This document shows positions 1 through 6,102 of a stretch of 14,833 bases of DNA, piece after piece (position 1 is the stretch's first letter; each line of letters begins with the position of its first letter). Below the pieces are notes generated by a model. The model was not told the DNA's origin and did no database searches. It was given only the letters and a program-made list of their open reading frames with translations. Made by a program: the position numbers and the translations under genes. This stretch comes from Nitrospira sp. Its GTDB lineage: Bacteria > Nitrospirota > Nitrospiria > Nitrospirales > Nitrospiraceae. The stretch covers positions 1 to 14,833 of the forward strand of contig JANYAJ010000394.1 in the NCBI GenBank assembly GCA_025361385.1, in the 5' to 3' direction.

Positions 1-602
1 GACGCCGCCTGAGGATCAAACTTTTCATATGCGAACAATGCGGTAAAGCGCGACCGGTAGGCCGGCCCACTGCCTTCATTCTTTCGGCCACGTTCGGCTT
101 TGGCGATATCGATGGGCTTGATCTTCTTGGAACCCTGTTGCAACTCAATCAAGGCACCCTCTGCAAAGTACTCGTCATCGCCACAGAGCTGCACTTCGAT
201 TTCCATATTGGGCATATCCACGACTTTCTTGATGAACTCGTCGGGCATCCGCACATCCATCTTCCGCTTCTTGGACTCGGCCGCTTCCTGCCGGCCAAAT
301 GCTTCAAGGCGATAACGCTTGGTCCTGAGGATGGCACTGGCTCCACAGGAATCTTTCTCTGGATCGGCGCCCACCCGCGTCACCAGGGAAGCTTGCTGAA
401 GGACTTTCTTGACGTCCTCCGGGCTGTTGGCCTTCTCCATCGGCGCCCGCCCGGCTTCCAAGGCCTTCTGCGCCTCTTCCGCGGATAATTTCACATCGAT
501 CGCCAGGACCGGCTGGAGACCGACGACCGTCAGCAGACCCACGACAACACAGGTGACAACGACACCAACCCGCGCCACTGATGTCAGGCATCGCACGTTC
601 AT
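1..602 (-). CDS. Exported protein of unknown function (3' end outside window)
   Basis: I do not recognise a family. The reading frame starts at ATG 602 and stays open to the left edge, giving 200 complete codons, so the C-terminus is missing. A GGAGG ribosome-binding site lies six bases before the ATG. Residues 1-34 look like a Sec signal peptide: a short basic start, a long Val/Leu-rich core and a PVLA end, with cleavage likely before IDVK. The mature part is hydrophilic, with a helical, Lys/Glu-rich stretch at about 38-72 and then a mixed region. Two Cys (86 and 140) remain after cleavage and could form a disulfide, but no metal or catalytic motif stands out. It probably acts in the periplasm or outside the cell. 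It lies 68 bases after maf on the same strand and has a promoter-like sequence overlapping the maf end, so it may be transcribed both with and apart from the upstream genes. That it is a gene is fairly sure; its function is unknown. Confidence 0.8.
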   Translation of the reverse strand, partial: MNVRCLTSVARVGVVVTCVVVGLLTVVGLQPVLAIDVKLSAEEAQKALEAGRAPMEKANSPEDVKKVLQQASLVTRVGADPEKDSCGASAILRTKRYRLEAFGRQEAAESKKRKMDVRMPDEFIKKVVDMPNMEIEVQLCGDDEYFAEGALIELQQGSKKIKPIDIAKAERGRKNEGSGPAYRSRFTALFAYEKFDPQAA

Positions 603-641
603 AGCTTCCTCCGTAAACAAGACAACAAATGATGGGGCGGC

Positions 642-670
642 ATTGTACGGAAACCCCTACTCCTTTGCAA
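642..670 (-). promoter_or_regulatory. Putative sigma-70-type promoter for the exported protein gene
   Basis: On the minus strand, TTGCAA (670-665) is followed after 17 bases by TACAAT (647-642), matching the -35 box at 4 of 6 positions and the -10 box at 5 of 6. It would start transcription near 635, about 33 bases before the ATG at 602, which leaves room for the GGAGG site. The -35 box lies just outside the maf stop codon. Found by reading only; no transcript evidence. Confidence 0.45.
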
Positions 671-1303
671 TCAGACCGAGAAGCGAGCCCAGTTGGCGTA
701 GGGCTTGGCAGCGTACAGTTCCTCAAGATCGACCGGCATGCTTACGCCGGCTTGCATCAGCAACTGGGCAACCAGACGAAGCGGCAGGCCAACCACGGTG
801 GGAAAGTCGCCAGTAATGGAATCGATCAGGTCTCCGCCTGCTCCCTGGATCGAATAGGCGCCGGCCTTCCCCAAACTTTCTCCGGTCCCCAGATAGCGCT
901 CATGCACTCGTTCATCGAAGGGCTTCATCCGAACAACCGCTGCGGATAGTGCGACCACGTCCATCGCACGAGCTGAACAGACCAGCGCAACCGCCGTGAG
1001 GACTCGATGGTCACGGCCGGCCAGGCGCCGGAGCATCGCTCGGGCCTCCGCAAGATCTGCCGGCTTCCCGAGCACGTGATGATCCAGCTCAATGACCGTG
1101 TCGCTCCCCAACACGATCGCCTCCGGCTCGAGCCTCGCAACCGATTGAGCTTTGCCCTGCGCGAAGGACTGTACCTGCTCGATCGCGGTCAGACCAGGCA
1201 CCAGCCGCTCCTCGAACGATGGACTTATGACGTCGAAGGGGATGCCCAACAACGCGAGCAACTCGCGACGGCGCGGAGAGGTTGAAGCCAGGATGAGTGA
1301 CAT
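671..1303 (-). CDS. maf: Maf-like nucleoside triphosphate pyrophosphatase
   Basis: A 210-residue protein of normal length for the Maf/HAM1-like house-cleaning pyrophosphatases. These cytoplasmic enzymes hydrolyse non-canonical or surplus NTPs to the monophosphate and PPi. The family signatures appear in order: STSPRRRELL (7-16) forms the phosphate-binding start, GSDTVI (66-71) carries the catalytic Asp68, LGKP (78-81) holds the conserved Lys80, KAGAYSIQG (146-154) and TGDFPTVVGLPL (164-175). A Gln at position 153 in the KAGAY-x-IQG motif resembles the YhdE (dTTP/UTP) subgroup rather than YceF, which usually has Glu there; this subgroup call is inferred from the motif. The ATG at 1303 follows the dus TAG stop with no intervening base, so translation is probably coupled to dus. 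Identity is very likely; substrate preference is not proven. Confidence 0.93.
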   Translation of the reverse strand: MSLILASTSPRRRELLALLGIPFDVISPSFEERLVPGLTAIEQVQSFAQGKAQSVARLEPEAIVLGSDTVIELDHHVLGKPADLAEARAMLRRLAGRDHRVLTAVALVCSARAMDVVALSAAVVRMKPFDERVHERYLGTGESLGKAGAYSIQGAGGDLIDSITGDFPTVVGLPLRLVAQLLMQAGVSMPVDLEELYAAKPYANWARFSV

Positions 1304-2479
1304 CTACAACGCCGAAGAGGGCTCGATAGAGGCCAGGGGTTCGAGCGAAATCTGCTCAGGGCCTTCCTCACAATTCGTACAGGTCATGCGAAAATCAGCG
1401 AGCACCTGCTCCACGTCGGCGACCGACGAGACCCGGACCATATTGGCCCGGAGTGAGGCGGCATGAGGGAACCCTTTGCAATACCATCCCAGGTGTTTAC
1501 GCATCCGCCGAAACTGCCCCGTCCCGCTCACCGCTTCGAACCGTCTGGCATGATCGAGCAACATCTCGAAACGCACGTCCAGTGGCGGCACAACCGGCTC
1601 AGGCCCCCGGCCTGACAGCTGCTGCTGAAGCACGATTCGCGCGTCCTCTTTCTGCCGAAAGAACCAAGGGGCCCCGAGTACGGCTCGTCCGACCAACACC
1701 CCATCGACTCCGGTATCCCGCACACGACGGACCACGTCCTGGAGACTGTGCACGTCGCCGTTTCCAAACAGCAAGGTCCCGCTGCCCCGCGCAATCTCTG
1801 CGGCCCGCGCAATGGCGGCCCAATCTGCTTCCCCTCGATACATTTGCTCCAGGGTACGGCCATGCAGGGAGATCACGGCTGGCTGTTCCATGAGGAGATG
1901 TTCGATCCACCGATCGACGACGACGACGTCGTAGCCGAGGCGTGTCTTGACGGACAAAGGAATCGTCCGGCGAACAAGCGGACGAGCGTTCTGCCGCTGC
2001 TCGTTCATCCGCTCGAAAGCCGCCACTCTACTCTGCTTGAGTCCCGCACCTTCCAGGGTCTGACCGGCCGCCCAATCGGCAATCCCTCGTCGAGCGGCCT
2101 GCATGATCGCATGGGCCACATCCGGCGTTCGAATCAGCCCCGCGCCTGAGCCGGACGAGGCGACACTGCGCGAGGGACAGCCCATGTTGATATCCAATCC
2201 GTCAAACCCCAACTCACAGACTGCATGGGCAGCCTGATAGAAGAGGTCCGGGTCTTTCCCGTAGAGCTGCGCGACGATCGGTCGTTCCGCCTCGTGATAG
2301 ATGAGGGAATCCAATAAAAACTCCGGCCCACGGCAGACGTCATGCACATGCGTGAACTCCGTGAAGGAGACGTCTGCTTTGCCGTGCATCGCCACGGTAT
2401 GACGAAACGTGGCATCGGTGACCCCGTCCATGGGTGCCATCCCGATAACCGGTCCCTTGAGCGATTGCCAAAAACTCAT
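1304..2479 (-). CDS. dus: tRNA-dihydrouridine synthase (Dus family), with an insertion
   Basis: This FMN-dependent enzyme reduces uridine to dihydrouridine in tRNA. The TIM-barrel signatures are clear: GMAPMDGVTDATFR (13-26) binds flavin, DINMGCPSRSV (96-106) carries the catalytic Cys101, SVKTRLGYD (176-184) holds Lys178, ISLHGRT (203-209) holds His206, and LLFGNGDV (236-243) and GVLVGRAVLGAPW (260-272) bind the FMN phosphate. The C-terminal helical domain keeps the RRMRKHLGWYCKG pattern (324-336). At 391 residues it is longer than the usual 310-350. About 40 extra residues, Ala/Arg/Gln-rich, sit between the GLIRTP segment after the catalytic Cys and SVKTR (roughly 132-172), and there is a short tail with a CTNC motif (367-370). 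The start ATG overlaps the stop of the upstream DUF692-like gene by four bases (ATGA), so the two are translationally coupled. I cannot assign it to DusA, DusB or DusC. Dus membership is secure. Confidence 0.93.
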   Translation of the reverse strand: MSFWQSLKGPVIGMAPMDGVTDATFRHTVAMHGKADVSFTEFTHVHDVCRGPEFLLDSLIYHEAERPIVAQLYGKDPDLFYQAAHAVCELGFDGLDINMGCPSRSVASSGSGAGLIRTPDVAHAIMQAARRGIADWAAGQTLEGAGLKQSRVAAFERMNEQRQNARPLVRRTIPLSVKTRLGYDVVVVDRWIEHLLMEQPAVISLHGRTLEQMYRGEADWAAIARAAEIARGSGTLLFGNGDVHSLQDVVRRVRDTGVDGVLVGRAVLGAPWFFRQKEDARIVLQQQLSGRGPEPVVPPLDVRFEMLLDHARRFEAVSGTGQFRRMRKHLGWYCKGFPHAASLRANMVRVSSVADVEQVLADFRMTCTNCEEGPEQISLEPLASIEPSSAL

Positions 2480-3966
2480 GCGGATGGCTCCATCTCCATC
2501 ACTCGTTCGCCTACTTCATTCGCCTGCGCATAGGCCAGCCGCAACTGATCGCATTCCTGTTGGACACAGATCCGTACGTCCGGCGCAGATTCCGTCACAA
2601 ATTCGAGGAACCGGTCAATCTTCAAGAGGAAGAAGTCATAGGACTGCGTAAGTGGGCGTGGCGTGCGAAACCAGAAGGCCACAAACTCAGTGAGGCAGAC
2701 ATCCCGCTCCGCGAGCATCTTACAGGTCTGGGGAAACATCTCGACGAGGTCTCCGCCCCAATGGAGGATCTCGTGGGGCAGATAGGACGTCCGATAGGAT
2801 GTGAGCCCTGCCTGATCCGCCGCCACATCCTGCCATTCCTGACCTGTGGCGGGAATTTGTCCTGAGATGATTTGCGCATAACGCGCATAGTCGTCACGCA
2901 ATTGCTGTCGGTCAGACTGGTTTATCGGCTCCGGAACTAAACATGAGGGACGCACCCCGGCCATCGACCCTGCAGCGGCCATTCCTCGGGCCATCGCCTG
3001 CTGAACGACGGGTGAAAAACGCCGAACGGCCTCCGCATATTCCTCCACAATCATCTCGATCGGCTTCGTGTCCACTTCAAGCGCCACCGCCCTGAGGCTC
3101 ACGAGGTTCGGATGGGCCAGGACCTGCTCGAGTATGGTGAAGAGGATCGAGGGAATCGGCGCAGCATGGGCGTCGATCCATTCAGGAAGCCCCTCGGCCT
3201 GCTCAGGTCCATCACTCGACTCATGGCAGGCCAACCCGGCCACGTGGATCTCGACCACCCGCTCCAGAGGAAATTCGTCGAGGAACTCCTTCACGAATTG
3301 GGCAAGAGACGTTCGTCGACGGGCAGCCGTATAGCGATAGACCGTCCAGAGGTGCCCGATATCCAACACGAGACCGCAGGGCACTCGCGCGGTAACGAGC
3401 CGGAAAAAGTGAGGGATTGGGATCGTACCAGGGGAAAAATATGTGAGCGGCGGCATCTCCAACAGAAACAGTGGCGCGGTCCCGTCTGCCCGACGCCCCT
3501 GCCGATCGATCGCCTCCTGAATCGTCGCGATATTGTCAGCCACCACCTCGGCGCTCAGCGGCGTATAGAGTGGCGGCACATAGGTGCCGAACGAGTAGCC
3601 CGCCATCTGCTTCATGGCACATTCATGATTCAGCCAGAGACTCTGAATGCTATTGAGCTGCGTGACCATCTCGCCGACATCCTGCTGAAAGAACAGAGAG
3701 GCCTGAACATCAGGCTGCGTGATCCACAGACCTTCGCCATGGTAGGCCAGTGACATCTCCGGAAGCGCCTGTCGAACCGTTGCCAGGGCAGTCGTGGTCG
3801 CCTTAAAGACTTCGAGATAGCCAGGCCGGAGGCCTCGCTCCTTAAGCCGTATCACCAGCTCGAACACATCGGGAGAGTAGACGTCGACCGACAGCCCCAT
3901 CCCCTGCGGAGAAATCGGCCTGAGGCGGCGGTGAAAGTCCTGAAAAACCAAATCGTGCTCAACCAT
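2476..3966 (-). CDS. DUF692/MNIO-like iron oxidase-family protein with long C-terminal extension
   Basis: The first about 310 residues follow the DUF692 fold, the TIM-barrel family now called MNIO (multinuclear non-heme iron-dependent oxidases: MbnB, TglH, BufB). Counting from ATG 3966 (496 residues): GMGLSVDV (22-29), YLEVF (50-54), YHGEG with His76, NHECAM with His114 and a following YVPPLYTPL (129-137), LLEM with Glu170, LDIGHLW with Asp202 and His205, EIHVAG with Glu240 and His241, IDAHAAPIP with Asp265 and His267, and ALEVD with Glu297. These sit where the family places its metal ligands. Known members oxidise Cys, Asp or Asn residues in ribosomally made peptides with a separate partner protein (MbnC, TglI). 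Here a 180-residue C-terminal region (about 315-496) is fused on. It lacks membrane segments and may be such a partner domain (inference). I chose ATG 3966, not the TTG at 3993, because AAGGG precedes it and the likely promoter would start transcription at about 3994. No precursor peptide is visible nearby. Family call good; reaction and substrate unknown. Confidence 0.75.
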   Translation of the reverse strand: MVEHDLVFQDFHRRLRPISPQGMGLSVDVYSPDVFELVIRLKERGLRPGYLEVFKATTTALATVRQALPEMSLAYHGEGLWITQPDVQASLFFQQDVGEMVTQLNSIQSLWLNHECAMKQMAGYSFGTYVPPLYTPLSAEVVADNIATIQEAIDRQGRRADGTAPLFLLEMPPLTYFSPGTIPIPHFFRLVTARVPCGLVLDIGHLWTVYRYTAARRRTSLAQFVKEFLDEFPLERVVEIHVAGLACHESSDGPEQAEGLPEWIDAHAAPIPSILFTILEQVLAHPNLVSLRAVALEVDTKPIEMIVEEYAEAVRRFSPVVQQAMARGMAAAGSMAGVRPSCLVPEPINQSDRQQLRDDYARYAQIISGQIPATGQEWQDVAADQAGLTSYRTSYLPHEILHWGGDLVEMFPQTCKMLAERDVCLTEFVAFWFRTPRPLTQSYDFFLLKIDRFLEFVTESAPDVRICVQQECDQLRLAYAQANEVGERVMEMEPSA

Positions 3967-4000
3967 CGATCTACCCTTGTGCTGCCGGGACAATTCGCCT

Positions 4001-4030
4001 AGTCTATTCGCTCAACCCATCGCTTGACAA
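4001..4030 (-). promoter_or_regulatory. Putative promoter for the MNIO-dus-maf operon
   Basis: On the minus strand, TTGTCA (4030-4025) and TAGACT (4006-4001) are 18 bases apart, matching the sigma-70 consensus at 5 of 6 and 4 of 6 positions. The predicted transcript would begin near 3994, leaving a leader of about 27 bases before ATG 3966. It overlaps the upstream region of the divergent CBS-PilZ gene. Predicted by eye. Confidence 0.45.
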
Positions 4031-4065
4031 GGAAAGCCCTTGCCACGAACGAAGGAGTTCCGTCT

Positions 4066-4073
4066 GCTATACT
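4066..4073 (+). promoter_or_regulatory. Putative extended -10 promoter for the CBS-PilZ gene
   Basis: TGCTATACT contains a -10 box (TATACT, 4068-4073; 5 of 6) preceded by the TGn extension that lets a promoter work without a good -35 box. No consensus -35 is found at the right distance; TTGACA at 4024-4029 is too far upstream. Transcription would start near 4080, upstream of ATG 4145 but downstream of the alternative TTG start at 4040, which supports the shorter protein. Confidence 0.45.
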
Positions 4074-4144
4074 TTGGCGTACGTCGCCGGGGGGCGAAAC
4101 CCTCACGAGTCGTGCAAGGACGAATCGGGGATGGTCTCGAACCC

Positions 4145-4921
4145 ATGCCGGACACCAATGACAAATCTGCCAAGACCACCAATCTTTTATCAACTGTGAT
4201 TGCCCATATGATGACGCCAGGAGTCGTGCAAATTCCCGGGGATATTTCCGTCAGCGAAGCGGCGCTGCTCCTCGAACGAGAACAGGCCCCTTGCCTGCTG
4301 ATAAAGGATACCGACGCGCAGTTCGGGCTGATGACGCCGACAGACATCGTCAAGAAAGTTGTCGCGCAGGGACTCGAACCACACGATATCGAAGTCCGGA
4401 CGATCATGACACGCCCGGTGCAATTCATCGAATACGACCAGGCCTTAGCGGACGCCTCAGTCCTCATGATGGCAACGGGTGCACCGCTCTTGATTGTCAC
4501 CAAACAGAACCAGCCTATTGGGGTGCTTACGGCACAAGACCTCATGCTCACGCCGGCCCGGCGTCGCACAAAGATCCCCGCTGTGGTGAGTGTGGTCGGA
4601 CGAGCGTCGGCGCAGGGGCTCAACTATAATGCCATGATCATCCAACTGAACCATGTCGGCACATTGGTCGAATCAACCGCGAAAATCACGACAGGAACGA
4701 ATGTCGTACTGGCGTTTTCCATTTCCGGTCAAAACACTCCCCTGACGATTCGGGGGAAAGTGCTGGCCAGCGAGAGTCCTGAAACTGAGCCCGCTGAGAC
4801 CTCGAGCGGCACCCACACCTGGCATGTCGATATTCAATTCACGGATCTCTCGTCGTCCGACCTCGCACGCATCAGGGCCTGGGCACTTCAGATCATGCCA
4901 CCCTCCCCCGAGCGTTCCTGA
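4145..4921 (+). CDS. Tandem CBS-domain protein with C-terminal PilZ-like domain
   Basis: A soluble 258-residue protein. Residues 20-75 and 85-136 are two CBS motifs (MMTPGVVQIPGD, then FGLMTPTDIV; IMTRPVQFIEYD, then IGVLTAQDLM). Such pairs usually bind adenine nucleotides. Residues 138-250 look like a PilZ beta-barrel: an Arg cluster RRR (139-141) before the first strand, a QLNHVG turn (167-172) where PilZ proteins have D/N-x-S-x-x-G, and a closing VDIQF strand plus helix. The Arg cluster is near the c-di-GMP-binding RxxxR motif but the D/NxSxxG motif is imperfect, so binding of c-di-GMP is uncertain. No output or membrane domain is present, so it is probably a sensor that acts through a partner. 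An upstream in-frame TTG at 4040 would add 35 residues (293 in total). I reject it because the added sequence looks non-domain and the likely promoter lies inside it. The ATG at 4145 lacks a strong ribosome-binding site. Confidence 0.8.
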   Translation: MPDTNDKSAKTTNLLSTVIAHMMTPGVVQIPGDISVSEAALLLEREQAPCLLIKDTDAQFGLMTPTDIVKKVVAQGLEPHDIEVRTIMTRPVQFIEYDQALADASVLMMATGAPLLIVTKQNQPIGVLTAQDLMLTPARRRTKIPAVVSVVGRASAQGLNYNAMIIQLNHVGTLVESTAKITTGTNVVLAFSISGQNTPLTIRGKVLASESPETEPAETSSGTHTWHVDIQFTDLSSSDLARIRAWALQIMPPSPERS

Positions 4922-4944
4922 CCCCACGCATATCGTCCATTCTT

Positions 4945-4973
4945 TTGACCAACCCGCAATCTCCTGATAGTAT
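4945..4973 (+). promoter_or_regulatory. Putative promoter for the LOG-family gene
   Basis: TTGACC (4945-4950, 5 of 6) is followed after exactly 17 bases by TAGTAT (4968-4973, 4 of 6), which also has an upstream TGA that fits an extended -10. Transcription would begin near 4980. The site starts 24 bases after the CBS-PilZ stop, so the LOG gene can be expressed on its own. It also argues against TTG 4945 as the start codon. Confidence 0.5.
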
Positions 4974-4989
4974 TTTTTCTCGACCGAGG

Positions 4990-6063
4990 ATGGAGCCATC
5001 ACCACACATGGATAACCCAATGAAGACCTCCCAGCCCCGCTCCCGTGCCCTCCCTTCGAACGAAGAGTTGCTCGGCCAGATTCGCCTCCTGCTCGACAGT
5101 CCGGAAGACGACCTGCACGCCGCAATTATGAAGGAACTCCTGGCCGGGACGCTCCGGCTTCACGATGCCCATCTGGATGCCTTGGACCTCAAAATCGTGA
5201 ACCGAGCCGTCAAAGAACTACGCCACGCCTTCCGCGTCTTTCATGACTACCGCGATCGACGCAAGATCAGCATCTTCGGATCGGCCCGCACGGCCTCGGA
5301 TGACCCCAACTATCACATGGCCTTCCAATTCTCCCGCCAGATCGTCGAAGAAGGATTCATGGTCATTACCGGAGGGGCTGACGGGATTATGCGCGCATGT
5401 CAGGAGGGCGCCGGCCGCGAGAACAGCTTCGGGGTGAACATCATGCTGCCCTTTGAGCAAGGCCCGAATGCCACGATTGCCGATGACCCCAAGCTCGTCA
5501 CATTCAAATACTTCTTCACGCGCAAACTGATCTTTCAGAAAGAGGCCAATGCGATTGCCTTATTCCCAGGCGGTTTTGGAACGCATGACGAAGGCTTTGA
5601 GATTCTGACCCTCGCCCAAACCGGCAAGAGCGACCCTCAACCGATCGTCTGCCTCCAGGCTCCCGGGTGCGACTATTGGGACGACTGGTACGGCTTCGTC
5701 ACGCGCCAACTGCTGGCTCGTAAACTGATTAACCCTGAAGATCTCAGCCTCTTCAAAATCACCACATCCGTGGACGAGGCCATCGATGAAATCAAACACT
5801 TCTATCGCCGATTCCATTCCATCCGGTATGTAGGACGGTTGTTGACCATGCGGTTAAAAACCGCCATCTCCCCTGAACAGGTGGCCGTCCTTCATGATCA
5901 ATTTGGCGATCTCTTGTCCGAGGGCACCTTTGAGTTGCGCGGTCCACTTCCCGAAGAACTCGACGAACCTGGCCTGAGGGATTTGTCTCGTTTAACCTTC
6001 ATCTCCAATCGCCGAAGCGCCAGTCGGCTGCGTCAGCTCATCGACCATCTCAACAACCTCTGA
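4990..6063 (+). CDS. LOG-family protein (nucleotide phosphoribohydrolase-like)
   Basis: The central Rossmann-like domain carries the LOG/lysine-decarboxylase-like signatures: ISIFGSAR (93-100), ITGGADGIM (126-134), the RK pair (178-179) and PGGFGTHDE (193-201), the family's PGGxGTxxE site with Glu201 catalytic. Characterised members hydrolyse nucleoside 5'-monophosphates to a base plus ribose 5-phosphate: plant LOG and bacterial homologues act on cytokinin nucleotides or AMP, and E. coli PpnN on purine and pyrimidine monophosphates. This protein (357 residues from ATG 4990) has helical extensions on both sides of the domain (about 1-90 and 260-357), as larger LOG proteins such as PpnN do, and is unlike the compact 190-residue plant type. 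The start is uncertain: ATGs at 4990, 5008 and 5020 all lack a well-spaced ribosome-binding site, and TTG 4945 lies inside the likely promoter. It is followed 39 bases later by a DHH phosphoesterase gene. The family is secure and the exact substrate unknown. Confidence 0.88.
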   Translation: MEPSPHMDNPMKTSQPRSRALPSNEELLGQIRLLLDSPEDDLHAAIMKELLAGTLRLHDAHLDALDLKIVNRAVKELRHAFRVFHDYRDRRKISIFGSARTASDDPNYHMAFQFSRQIVEEGFMVITGGADGIMRACQEGAGRENSFGVNIMLPFEQGPNATIADDPKLVTFKYFFTRKLIFQKEANAIALFPGGFGTHDEGFEILTLAQTGKSDPQPIVCLQAPGCDYWDDWYGFVTRQLLARKLINPEDLSLFKITTSVDEAIDEIKHFYRRFHSIRYVGRLLTMRLKTAISPEQVAVLHDQFGDLLSEGTFELRGPLPEELDEPGLRDLSRLTFISNRRSASRLRQLIDHLNNL

Positions 6064-6077
6064 TCGCACGGCATAAA

Positions 6078-6102
6078 GAGGCTTTAGTCTCAGCAAAGCC
6101 TC
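6078..6102 (+). promoter_or_regulatory. Perfect 8-bp stem-loop directly before the DHH gene
   Basis: GAGGCTTT (6078-6085) and AAAGCCTC (6095-6102) are perfect inverted repeats around a nine-base loop. The 3' arm ends one base before ATG 6103. No T-run follows, so it is not a typical intrinsic terminator. It may slow translation from ATG 6103, mark an RNA-processing site, or favour the ATG at 6121. Confidence 0.4.

Noticed and set aside
304..726. A 140-codon minus-strand frame spanning the end of maf and the exported protein gene
   Set aside because: It is out of frame with both, and the exported protein has a much better start site and signal peptide.
3999..4193. A 64-codon minus-strand frame just upstream of the MNIO-like gene, with a C-H-W-C motif near its start, tempting as a peptide precursor
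   Set aside because: It starts with TTG, has no ribosome-binding site, overlaps both predicted promoters and the start of the CBS-PilZ gene, and its later part looks like random coding.
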